From positions 1 through 64,000 of the forward strand of contig CAMAXW010000016.1 in the NCBI GenBank assembly GCA_945862315.1: a DNA stretch of 64,000 nt, in the 5' to 3' direction. The translations under genes and the position numbers were made by a program. Source of the stretch: Klebsiella pneumoniae. Its GTDB lineage: Bacteria; Pseudomonadota; Gammaproteobacteria; Ga0077536. The notes beneath the pieces were generated by a model that made no database searches, was not told the origin of the DNA, and saw only the letters and a list, made by a program, of their open reading frames with translations. Below, piece by piece: positions 19,502-26,735 of the stretch. Within the stretch, counting starts at the first letter, position 1. Every line of letters begins with the position of its first letter.

Positions 19502-20440
19502 TCAGTTTGCAAGGGCAGCAGTGAGCTGCGACAGGTTGTGGCGCATCAAGGCCAGATAGGTTGCGGCCGGGCCTTCGGGCCCGGACAGGGCGTCCGAATA
19601 GAGCGTGCCGCCGATCTTGGCCCCGGTTTCGGTGGCGATCTGGTCGAGCAGGCGGCGGTCGGCGATGTTTTCGACAAAGACCGCCGCGATCCCGGCATCC
19701 CGGATCTGGGTAATCAGTGCGGCCACATCCTGTGCGCTGGCCTCTGCCTCTGTCGAGACACCCTGCGGCGCGACGAAGGTCAGGCCGTAGTCGGCGGCGA
19801 AATAACCGAAGGCATCGTGCGAGGTGACGACCGTGCGGCGATCTTCCGGCAAGGCTGCCACGGCGGCGCGGATTTCAGCATCAAGCACGTCCAACTCGGC
19901 CAGATAGGCGGCAGCATTGGTGGCATAGGTCTCGGCCCCCGCGGGGTCGGCGGCGGCAAGGCCACGTTCGATGTTGCCGACATAGAGCGCCACATTGGTC
20001 ACGCTTTGCCAGGCATGCGGATCGAAGGCCCCATGATTTTGGCCCTCATGCCCGGCTTCCTCCTTGGCGTGTTCCTCTTCGCCAAAGGCGATGGGCGTCA
20101 CGCCATCGGCTGCGGTGACCAGCGCGGCTTGGGTGCCCGAAGCTTCGATCAGCCGGTCCATCCACCCTTCAAACCCCAGCCCGTTGGCGACAATGACCTG
20201 CGCACCCGCAACGGCCTGCGCATCGGCGGGCGCAGGTTGGAACACATGCGCGTCCCCGTCCGGGCCGACGAGAGTGATAACCTCGACCCGGTCACCGCCG
20301 ACATTCGCGACGATGTCGCCAAGGATCGAAAAGGTAGCGATGACCTTCAGTTTCTCCTCGGCAAAGGCAGGGGCGGCAAAGGCAGGGGCGGCAAAGGCCA
20401 GTGCAGCGGCGGAGGCGAGCAGGAGGCGGCGAGTGATCAT
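19502..20440 (-). CDS. znuA: Zinc ABC transporter substrate-binding protein
   Basis: This cluster A-I periplasmic binding protein is about 312 residues from the ATG at 20440. The signal peptide MITRRLLLASAAALAF is followed by a short direct repeat (AAPAF three times; DNA repeat at about 20366-20400). Zinc ligands are expected at His in GDAHVFQP, at FDPHAWQ and at SHDAFGYFA. The His/acid-rich loop EEEHAKEEAGHEGQNHG lies just before FDPHAWQ, as in ZnuA proteins. It is preceded by znuB with a 13-bp gap. Confidence 0.94.
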   Translation of the reverse strand: MITRRLLLASAAALAFAAPAFAAPAFAEEKLKVIATFSILGDIVANVGGDRVEVITLVGPDGDAHVFQPAPADAQAVAGAQVIVANGLGFEGWMDRLIEASGTQAALVTAADGVTPIAFGEEEHAKEEAGHEGQNHGAFDPHAWQSVTNVALYVGNIERGLAAADPAGAETYATNAAAYLAELDVLDAEIRAAVAALPEDRRTVVTSHDAFGYFAADYGLTFVAPQGVSTEAEASAQDVAALITQIRDAGIAAVFVENIADRRLLDQIATETGAKIGGTLYSDALSGPEGPAATYLALMRHNLSQLTAALAN

Positions 20441-20453
20441 GGGGGTATCCTTT

Positions 20454-21317
20454 TCATGCTTCAAGATGGGCGCGCGGCCAATAGCGGGCGGCAAGGCTGC
20501 CCGAGGGACCGAACGCGAGCGACAAGAGGTAAATGGTTCCGGCAGCGAGGATGATCGCCGGGCCCGATGGGAGCCCTGCGTGGTAGGAGGCCAACAGTCC
20601 GGCGACGGAGGAGACAGCCGCGACCGTGGCGGCGACCGCCAGCATCCCGCCGATGGAGTTGGCCCAGAACCGCGCGGCGGCGGCGGGCAGGATCATGATC
20701 CCCACGGCCATCAGCGTGCCAAGCGCCTGAAACCCCGCGACAAGGTTCAGGACCACAAGGCCAAGGAACAGGAAATGCACCGGCCCGCTCCACCGGCTGA
20801 CCGAGGCGAGGAAACGCGGATCGGCGCATTCCAGCACCAGCGGGCGGAAGGCCAGCGCCAGCGCGACCAGCGTGAAGGTGGTGATCAAGCAAAGGAGCGT
20901 CAGTGCCGCATCGTCCAGCGCCAGGACCGTGCCGAACAGGACATGCATCAGGTCGACGTTCGATCCCTTCAGCGAGACGAGTAGCACGCCCAAGGCCAGC
21001 GAGATCAGGTAGAAGGCCGCAAGCGAGGCATCCTCGCGAAGGGCGGTAAAGCGGGCGACGGCCCCGGTCAGGACGGCCACGATCAGCCCGGCGGCCACCC
21101 CGCCGATGGTCATGGCACCGAGGTTCAGCCCGGCCACCAGATAGCCCACCGCCGCCCCGGGCAGGATCGCATGCGCCATGGCATCGCCCGTCAGGCTCAT
21201 CCGGCGCAGAAGCAGGAACACGCCAACCGGCGTCGCCCCCAGCGAGATCGTGAGGCAGCCCAGAAGTGCGCGCTGCATGAATACAAAGTCGGCGAAGGGA
21301 TCGATCAGCCAGCTCAT
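20454..21317 (-). CDS. znuB: Zinc ABC transporter permease
   Basis: A 287-residue membrane protein of the ABC-3 family with about eight hydrophobic segments. The early motif RRMSLTGDAMAHAILPG is the signature of this family. It partners ZnuC and ZnuA for zinc import. Its ATG overlaps the znuC stop by 4 bases. An overlapping minus-strand frame over the same DNA is a compositional shadow. Confidence 0.94.
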   Translation of the reverse strand: MSWLIDPFADFVFMQRALLGCLTISLGATPVGVFLLLRRMSLTGDAMAHAILPGAAVGYLVAGLNLGAMTIGGVAAGLIVAVLTGAVARFTALREDASLAAFYLISLALGVLLVSLKGSNVDLMHVLFGTVLALDDAALTLLCLITTFTLVALALAFRPLVLECADPRFLASVSRWSGPVHFLFLGLVVLNLVAGFQALGTLMAVGIMILPAAAARFWANSIGGMLAVAATVAAVSSVAGLLASYHAGLPSGPAIILAAGTIYLLSLAFGPSGSLAARYWPRAHLEA

Positions 21318-22054
21318 GCGGCACCCCTTGTGGCCGGGCGGACGCAGACGTTGGCGGTGTCATCGAAAGCCTCGGACATCTGGCGGGCGCGGAACAGATT
21401 CTCGGCGGTCAAGACCGTGTCGGTTGCCCCATGCGCCACCTTTTCGCGCGCCAGCAGCAGGGTTTCAGGGAAATGCCTGCGCACCGCCTCGATGTCATGC
21501 AGCACGGCCAGCACGGTGCGCCCCTCACCATGCCAGCGCTGCACGACCGCCAGCAGGTCGGCGGCAGTCTTGGTGTCCAGCGCGGTGAAGGGTTCGTCCA
21601 GAAGGATCAACTCGGCGTCCTGTAATAAGAGCCGCGCGAACATCACGCGCTGCACTTGCCCCCCCGACAAGGCCGAGATGGGGCGTTGGTCGAACCCGGT
21701 AAGGCCCACGGCCGCCAGCACTTCAGCCACCCGTGCGGCATCCTTGCCGCTGACCCGACCAAAGGCACCAACGCGGTGCCACAGCCCCATGGCCACAAAG
21801 GCCCCGACGGCAATCGGAAAACTGCGGTCCACCTCGGAGAGTTGCGGCAGGTAGGCCAGCCGCGCCACCCTTCGGTCGATCCGGCCCTCCAGTGGCGCAA
21901 GCTCGCCGGTCAGGCCCTTCAGCAGCGTGGATTTCCCCGCGCCATTCGGCCCAACCACAGCAGTCAGGCTGCCCGGGGCCAGATCAAGGTCAAGGTGATG
22001 CACTGCAGGATGCCGGTCATAGCCCAGTGTCAGATCACGGATGCGCAATGCCAT
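21314..22054 (-). CDS. znuC: Zinc ABC transporter ATP-binding protein
   Basis: The ATPase has Walker A VGPNGAGKST, signature ALSGGQVQRVMFARL and Walker B ELILLDEPF, followed by the switch His in AVLHDIEAV. I chose the ATG at 22054 (MALRIRDLTLGY), about 246 residues, because it sits one base after the stop of the small membrane ORF. The frame is open upstream to 22105 without need. It couples to znuB through an ATGA overlap. Confidence 0.93.
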   Translation of the reverse strand: MALRIRDLTLGYDRHPAVHHLDLDLAPGSLTAVVGPNGAGKSTLLKGLTGELAPLEGRIDRRVARLAYLPQLSEVDRSFPIAVGAFVAMGLWHRVGAFGRVSGKDAARVAEVLAAVGLTGFDQRPISALSGGQVQRVMFARLLLQDAELILLDEPFTALDTKTAADLLAVVQRWHGEGRTVLAVLHDIEAVRRHFPETLLLAREKVAHGATDTVLTAENLFRARQMSEAFDDTANVCVRPATRGAA

Positions 22055-22055
22055 G

Positions 22056-22154
22056 TCAGCCCACCACCAGCCAGAGCCCGACCCACAGGGTGGCGGAGAG
22101 ACCAAGGGCCAGCGTCAGCCGCAGGACCACGCCGGACAGGAGGAGGTCCTTCAT
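22056..22154 (-). CDS. 32-residue single-helix membrane peptide between zur and znuC
   Basis: The frame MKDLLLSGVVLRLTLALG... continues to ...LWVGLWLVVG: 32 residues, nearly all hydrophobic, with charges only in the first dozen positions. The ATG overlaps the zur stop as ATGA, and the TGA is one base before the znuC ATG. Purine-rich sequence lies upstream of its start. Such tight coupling on both sides argues that it is translated. I know no described family; a small subunit or regulator of ZnuBC is a guess. Confidence 0.6.
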   Translation of the reverse strand: MKDLLLSGVVLRLTLALGLSATLWVGLWLVVG

Positions 22155-22537
22155 GTCTGGCCCCCCGTGCAATCGCCGCAGCGGCCATGCACTTCGATGG
22201 TCTGGCGCGCCTCGGCAAATCCGTCGGCGGCGAGCCGCTGGTGCAGGCCTTCAAACACGCCCTGCGCCTCGACACTGCGGACCGCGCCGCAGTCATCGCA
22301 GATCGCCACCACCCCCGGCACGGGCGAGGTGACCACGGCCCAGGCACGCAACGTTTCGATCCTTTGCACGACGCCGGCCTCTTCCAGCCCCTTCAATGCG
22401 CGGTAAACCGTGGGGGGGGCCACTGCACCGCCATTGCGCTGCATCCGGCCAAGCAGCTGATAGGCCGTCATCGGGCCATTCGCCCCGCGCAAGAGGGCCA
22501 GAACTTCGGTCTCATTCGGGGTCAAAGCCGCGCCCAT
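22151..22537 (-). CDS. zur: Zinc uptake regulator, Fur family
   Basis: About 128 residues from the ATG at 22537 (MGAALTPNE), 7 bp after the hisI-type stop. The winged-helix part shows PPTVYRALKGLEEAGVV. Two CxxC pairs, ICDDCG and RCGDC, form the structural zinc site. Zur represses zinc uptake when zinc is bound. The frame is open upstream to 22684, but that part overlaps the preceding gene and has no family resemblance. It lies inside the operon it should control, which implies autoregulation. Confidence 0.92.
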   Translation of the reverse strand: MGAALTPNETEVLALLRGANGPMTAYQLLGRMQRNGGAVAPPTVYRALKGLEEAGVVQRIETLRAWAVVTSPVPGVVAICDDCGAVRSVEAQGVFEGLHQRLAADGFAEARQTIEVHGRCGDCTGGQT

Positions 22538-22544
22538 ACCTGCC

Positions 22545-23015
22545 TCACAGGACCGTCGGGTTCGGCGCATCGCCGAAGACCGCGACTGGGTCGAACCGGC
22601 GTTCGGCCTCAGTGAACCGCAGCGGGCCACCGGCGGCGGGGCCGATAGGCACCTCACGGTAGAAGCAGGAACGGTATCCGACATGGCATGACGCGCCTGA
22701 CCCAGCGACTGCGACCGCCAGCCAAATAGAATCCTGATCGTCGTCGATCCGCATCCTGACCACCATCTGCGTCAGGCCCGAGGTCGCACCCTTGTGCCAG
22801 ACCGCCTGACGGGTCCGGCTGAAGTAATGCGCCTCGCCCGTCTCGATGGTCAGCCGCAACGCCTGATCGTTCATCCAGCCCAGCATCCGCACGGTGCCGT
22901 CCGCGGCATCGGTCGTCACGCAGGGCATGAGGCCATCCGCCGGAAAGCGCGGGGCCAGTGCAAGACCTTCCTCGACATCGAGGACAGACAGGCGGGGGGC
23001 GAAAGTGACGGTCAT
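22545..23015 (-). CDS. hisI: Phosphoribosyl-AMP cyclohydrolase paralogue (HisI-type), Zur-regulated
   Basis: A 156-residue protein with HisI motifs: MLGWMNDQAL, GEAHYFSRTR, VWHKGATSG and the metal-binding SCHVGYRSCFYR. The enzyme opens PR-AMP in histidine synthesis and needs zinc. Comparative genomics has described Zur-controlled HisI paralogues as zinc-sparing backups, and being first gene after the Zur box fits. The Asp-rich IDDDQDS matches the Mg/Zn site. It may replace the housekeeping copy in zinc starvation. Confidence 0.9.
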   Translation of the reverse strand: MTVTFAPRLSVLDVEEGLALAPRFPADGLMPCVTTDAADGTVRMLGWMNDQALRLTIETGEAHYFSRTRQAVWHKGATSGLTQMVVRMRIDDDQDSIWLAVAVAGSGASCHVGYRSCFYREVPIGPAAGGPLRFTEAERRFDPVAVFGDAPNPTVL

Positions 23016-23051
23016 TGCGGCTTGCTTTCAGTGGAACGATGGCAGATATAC

Positions 23052-23064
23052 GTTATAGTATAAC
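23052..23064. promoter_or_regulatory. Zur box
   Basis: The palindrome GTTATAGTATAAC has two perfect six-base arms around a central G and matches the proteobacterial Zur consensus core GTTATAnTATAAC. It lies in the 65-bp gap between the divergent hisI-type gene (start 23015) and the cobW-type remnant (start 23081), so one site can repress both directions. Flanking A/T-rich half sites (GATATAC..., ATAACAC) extend it. Confidence 0.85.
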
Positions 23065-23080
23065 ATAACACAAGTCGAAG

Positions 23081-23440
23081 ATGCCCCGAATTCCATTGAC
23101 CCTGATCACCGGCTACCTTGGCGCCAGAAAGACCACGCTTCTAAATGCGCTCCTGCGCGATGCCTCGGCAGGCCGCATCGCCGTTGTCGTCAACGAGTTT
23201 GGCGATGTGGGCCTTGACCACGACCTGATCATCGAGACGACCGAGGAAACGGTCCTTCTCTCCTCCGGCTGCATATGCTGCACGGTGCGCGGCGATCTGG
23301 TGCAGGCGCTGGAAGGCCTCTTCGAAAAGCGCAGCGCCGGGAAGCTGGACTTCGACCGAATCGTCATCGAGACCACCGGCCTCGCCGATCCTGCGCCAAT
23401 CCTGCACACCCTTATCGTGACGCCCGGTCTCGGCATGGCG
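23081..23440 (+). pseudogene. CobW-type GTPase, N-terminal fragment with a damaged P-loop
   Basis: The frame gives GYLGARKTTLLN, where the family has GAGKT, so the Walker A Gly before Lys is Arg. NEFGDVGLD, CICC and ETTGLADPAP follow. Similarity stops after TLIVTPGLG, near residue 120 of an expected 320 or more. The open frame runs to 23506 over sequence belonging to another gene in another frame. It faces the Zur box, so it was once a Zur-controlled COG0523 gene. Confidence 0.8.
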
Positions 23441-24108
23441 CGACGACGGTCTTGGTTCTTGTCGGCGAATATCCCGACGACGCGGGCCTTGCGGCGGCAT
23501 TCGTGACCAGTGCCGAACGGCTCCGGCTGGATGTCGTCGAAACGCGCCCCTTCACCCTTTCCGCCAGCCCCGATCAGCGCGAGGGGAACAACGTGAAGCT
23601 TCTGACCTCGGGCGTCGATTACGACGTGGTCTTTGTGGCGGATTCCCGGGGCGAATTCGGTCGCTTCATCCCCTATGGCACACAGTTGCCCAGACCTGTG
23701 ATCGGCTCCGTGGGCCTTACATCCGAGGCCTGGCATTGGGCGATGGAGCGTGACGGTGCAACCCAGGTCACCTCGCGCTTCGACGCCGCCAGCGACGGAC
23801 GCAAGATGACCAGCCAGGACTGGTCCGTCTGGATCGCCGCCAAATCGCTGATCACGACCGCCGCCAAGCTACCAGATGCGACGGTTGCGGATCGGCGCGA
23901 TTTCATGAAATCGGACCGCTTGAAACTCGACGGCTCCAAAGGCGTAACGCTGAATTACCGCAGTTGGGACGGCCAATTGCGTATGCCGATGCTCCTTTCG
24001 ACAGATAGCGCGGTCATAGCGATTGCGCCGATTGAAGGCTTCCTGCACGCGACAAACACGCTGGACACGTTGGGCACAGACCAACCCGAATTCGCGTGCC
24101 AGCAGTAA
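23440..24108 (+). pseudogene. PQQ-dependent alcohol dehydrogenase-associated ABC substrate-binding protein, C-terminal fragment
   Basis: About 220 residues in a different frame from the CobW fragment, beginning ATTVLVLVGEYPDDAG. They resemble the C-terminal part of the periplasmic binding proteins linked to quinoprotein alcohol dehydrogenase systems (QDWSVWIAAK, SWDGQLRMPMLL, FLHATNTLDTLG). Signal peptide and N-terminal lobe are missing. The junction near 23435-23445 is a fusion of two unrelated genes by deletion. It ends naturally at 24108. Confidence 0.72.
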
Positions 24109-24370
24109 TCGACATTCAAGGGCCCTACGAATTGGGGATGGGGCAGACAGGAGTCGGCCCCATCGAAGCGAGATGCCGCAGTCCCAAAAGACTCAAACTC
24201 ATAGACCGGCAATGGATTATTTTCAGCATTCCAAACTCCCACAGCCCAAGGAAGTCTCGATTTCAGCTGCGTTCTTCTCGGCGCCTATTCGGCGGTTTCC
24301 ACCAGTGTTTTGGGAACACCAGTTTGCGCGAAGGATTTCATTCAGAGGCAGCCAGCACCCGTCTGCAATG
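24109..24370. other. Noncoding stretch
   Basis: I see no coding sequence, hairpin or repeat here that I can support. It lies between the truncated binding-protein gene and the miniature inverted-repeat element. Confidence 0.4.
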
Positions 24371-24537
24371 GGCCGAGGCTGTGTGGAAACTCAGATTTTG
24401 CGCATCCGGTGAGAACTCTATCCCTCTGATGTCCGCCCCACTGACCTCAACAGGAACGCTGTCTTGAAACCCTGCTCGCGGTGGAACATTGTTCCGGGTC
24501 TGGAGCTGACCCACCGAGTTTCCACACAGCCTCGGCC
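24371..24537. mobile_element. Miniature inverted-repeat element with 22-bp perfect ends
   Basis: Bases 24371-24392 (starting GGCCGAGGCTGTGTGG) and 24516-24537 (ending CAGCCTCGGCC) are perfect inverse complements around a 123-bp core without a reading frame. Ends containing GGCTGTGTnnAAAC are known from IS5/IS1182-type elements, so this may be a nonautonomous relative. Confidence 0.7.
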
Positions 24538-24569
24538 GCCCGTTGCATCCCACATCGGGCGGCGATTCA

Positions 24570-24698
24570 TCAAAGATCAATACCTTCCGACAGGGTCAGC
24601 GCATCGTCGAGGTCGACGCCGAGATATCTCACAGTGCCGTCCATCTTCGTGTGACCCAAGAGCAGCTGAACTGCCCTTAGATTTCCTGCCTTCTTGGA
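24570..24698 (-). pseudogene. Tyrosine recombinase, C-terminal fragment
   Basis: The minus strand encodes KKAGNLRAVQLLLGHTKM followed by DGTVRYLGVDLDDALTL and a stop at 24570-24572. This is the end of a phage-type integrase, with LLGHT (box II) and the catalytic Tyr in VRYLG. The upstream part is cut exactly where the IS-like end begins (24699). It is a relic of the element that may have carried the zinc block. Confidence 0.78.
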
Positions 24699-24773
24699 TG
24701 TCCGTCATCGAATGATTTGGAACGGGCGCGCTGATTTGGGAACGGTGGTTGTTGGCTGATTGGGTTCAGGTTA
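24699..24773 (-). mobile_element. IS3-like right end, right border of the zinc island
   Basis: Read on the minus strand, this segment aligns with 17371-17442. The outer 25 bases differ at one position. Similarity does not continue into transposase coding, so only the tip of a second element remains. It cuts the integrase fragment at 24698. Confidence 0.7.
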
Positions 24774-24988
24774 CCAATAACCCTACTAGAGCGCAGCAAC
24801 TGCCGAAGCTCTGCACTGCACCACAGCGCTCTGTTGGGCGGGCCGCTACCGTTGGTGCGGATTTTCTCAGGGCCGCCTCTGCAAGGGGGCTGAGCAGAAA
24901 ATCTGACCGATTGCGCGGGGGCTGCGCTTGGCTTTGGCGGCAGTCGAGCCATATCAATCTTGACACCTTACCGGAAAGGACATGCGAA

Positions 24989-25549
24989 ATGACGCAGCGC
25001 AGACAGGTTCTGATTGGGCTCGGCCTTGCGGCTGCAGCCGCCGCATTAAAAGGAACGACCATGGTCCATGCCGAGACTGCAATCGCAACGCCGGACTGGA
25101 CTTTTGAGTCGATCTACGGCGGCGTCTACGGTTCTGCGGATTTCGCGGGAAAGGTCGTGCTGCTGGTCAACACGGCCTCGCTCTGCGGCTACACGCCGCA
25201 ATATTCGGCCCTGCAGAAGCTGCAGGACACCTACAAGGATCAGGGGCTTGTGGTCTTTGCCGTGCCTTCGGACGATTTCCATCAGGAAAAGGCCAGCAAT
25301 GACGAGGTGAAAAGCTTCTGCGAACTGAACTATGGCATCACGCTGCCAATGTCGGTGATCGCCCATGTCACAGGACCGGAGGCGCATCCTTTGTACCTGT
25401 GGTTGAAGCAGACCACGGGGTTTGAACCGCAGTGGAACTTCAACAAGGTCCTCTTCGACCGACAGGGCAAGGTTGTAGGCACATGGCGTTCCGGCGCCGA
25501 ACCCATCGGATCAGAGATTGAGACTGAAGTTCAGCGCCTTCTTTCCTGA
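24989..25549 (+). CDS. Glutathione peroxidase family protein with Tat-like signal
   Basis: The 186-residue protein starts after GGAAAGGACATGCGAA. The N-terminus MTQRRQVLIGLGLAAAAAAL has a twin-arginine pattern and hydrophobic core, so export by Tat is likely. The peroxidase motif VNTASLCGYTPQY carries Cys at the peroxidatic position, and WNFNKVLFDRQGKVV is the second signature. Electron donor in the periplasm is unknown; many bacterial members use thioredoxin-like partners. An imperfect hairpin (about 24861-24905) lies upstream. Confidence 0.9.
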   Translation: MTQRRQVLIGLGLAAAAAALKGTTMVHAETAIATPDWTFESIYGGVYGSADFAGKVVLLVNTASLCGYTPQYSALQKLQDTYKDQGLVVFAVPSDDFHQEKASNDEVKSFCELNYGITLPMSVIAHVTGPEAHPLYLWLKQTTGFEPQWNFNKVLFDRQGKVVGTWRSGAEPIGSEIETEVQRLLS

Positions 25550-25985
25550 GTGCCAGACAGGCGCCAGGCCAGCCATGGCCCGGCGAACAGGGCCAATAGG
25601 AACTGAACAGACGGCCCACATTTGAGCCGAATTTTCACGTTATTAAGATGTTACATCAACTCCGCTGCAGCACACAGGACGTTGTCGTGCACAGTTTTCG
25701 TGAATTGAAAGCACGTTGGGCACTTAGAAACTGGCGCAGTCCAACCGGCATCATGGTTTTTGGTGTCGGGTGGACGGTAACGCTTCGGGTCGAACAAATT
25801 TCCCTGTTGTTGCCAGAGCGAATCCCGGAACTGTACCAGTCCCTGTACAAGGCGGGGGCGTCCCCCCCCCCCCCGGGGGGGCGGTGGGGGGGTGGTCAAC
25901 TCAACGCGGTTTGGCCCAAAGGGACCCGTTATCAACCTTGAGCAAGTTTCGAACGCGGCAACGGACGCGGCAATTTCTTATCTGC
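25550..25985. other. Noncoding stretch with a C13-G7 tract
   Basis: No gene is supportable. Thirteen C at 25862-25874 run directly into seven G (25875-25881), followed by further G runs. This could fold on itself and could also be a weak point of the assembly. Just after gpx, the minus strand shows a short hydrophobic frame (LLALFAGPWLAWRL), perhaps the end of a lost membrane protein. Confidence 0.45.
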
Positions 25986-25997
25986 CCAAATGCAGAA

Positions 25998-26017
25998 AGC
26001 CCCGCGTTAGCGGGGCT
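25998..26017. terminator. Rho-independent terminator-like hairpin
   Basis: AGCCCCGC at 25998-26005 pairs with GCGGGGCT at 26010-26017 around GTTA. AAA precedes it (UUU on the minus strand) and a T-rich stretch follows. It lies 3' of the partial fMet tRNA on the minus strand and is probably its old terminator. Confidence 0.65.
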
Positions 26018-26048
26018 AAGTGTTTGTTTATGTTGGTATAAGTTCTGG

Positions 26049-26092
26049 TTGCGGGGGCAGGATTTGAACCTGCGGCCTTCAGGTTGTGAGTG
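26049..26092 (-). tRNA. Partial initiator tRNA-Met: 3' half only
   Basis: Read on the minus strand, the segment gives the 3' half of an fMet tRNA: anticodon-arm side CCTGAAGG, variable loop, T-arm GCAGGTTCAAATCCTGC, acceptor CCCCGCA and encoded ACCA. Homology is lost at the anticodon loop (CTCACAA instead of CTCATAA) and no 5' half follows. A break at the anticodon loop is typical of integrase attachment sites. Confidence 0.72.
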
Positions 26093-26250
26093 GGGTTGGG
26101 TGGGCGATGCTTCGAACGGTTCAAATCAACGGTCCCCGTTACAAAAAAATCGTGACCGGCAAGGACCTTGCGTTGTCCTAGCGCGTTGTCCTAGGACACC
26201 CACCCTTAGAACAGGGTCGCGCAGACAAATTGCCGGCTGGCTGCTTGTAG

Positions 26251-26300
26251 TGGTCAACTAATTTCGGACACAACAAGAGTGTCCTAGGACACCCACCAGC
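26251..26300. repeat. IS-end-like and CCTAGGACACCCACC repeats
   Basis: AGTGGTCAACTAATTTCGGAC at 26251 resembles the IS3-type end at 29409. The motif CCTAGGACACCCACC occurs at about 26188 and 26283, again near 29392 and shortened near 29537. These are scattered pieces of the same repeat family as the hairpins at 28673 and 29622. Confidence 0.5.
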
Positions 26301-26320
26301 AGCAGGCCCTTCCCGAGTTG

Positions 26321-26519
26321 ATAGATTTCTAGAACATCTCAACGTCGCCCTGCGCGACTCTGGCGGCTGGTAGCGCACCGCTGGCCATCAGATGGTCGTA
26401 GCAGTACGCCAAGTTTTGCCCATGTCGTTTGGCGTGGTATTGGGCTTGGTCCGCTGGGCCGAGAATTTCCAACGACTGATGATCTCGGTGAAATATCAAT
26501 CGAGTCTGACCCCATTGGT
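26321..26519 (-). pseudogene. Decayed GGDEF C-terminal tail ending in the REP unit, copy B
   Basis: The minus strand keeps an open frame: [17 protein letters not shown], then [10 protein letters not shown] and a stop. This is the last ~45 residues of a diguanylate cyclase (consensus ADxALYxAKxxGRN). The frame continues upstream to 26664 only through the inserted REP unit (26496-26518) and unrelated sequence. About 200 bp match copy A at 16843-17041, which is more decayed. Confidence 0.7.
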
Positions 26520-26735
26520 CACGCCATTGGTCATGGGCGGTGTCCTTGAGGCTATCGCCCTTCGCGACGCTTGAACCCTTCGCGTTGACGGTGATTACCT
26601 CGGTACTTAATCGCGGCACTGCAACCTCGAACGACCCTCGCGTGCGTTTTGCCACCCAAAGCAACCTGAAGGTTCGTTGTAAATAAAGGGGGGTAGTCTA
26701 TGTTGCGCCTAAACAACAGCAGGAAGGGAAAGAAA

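Noticed and set aside
20461-21363. Alternative 300-codon frame overlapping znuB
   Set aside because: It is the GC-skewed shadow of znuB; the znuB frame has the ABC-3 motif and couples to znuC.
17443-26100. Prophage
   Set aside because: Only an integrase tail and a tRNA half are present; there are no structural, replication or lysis genes.
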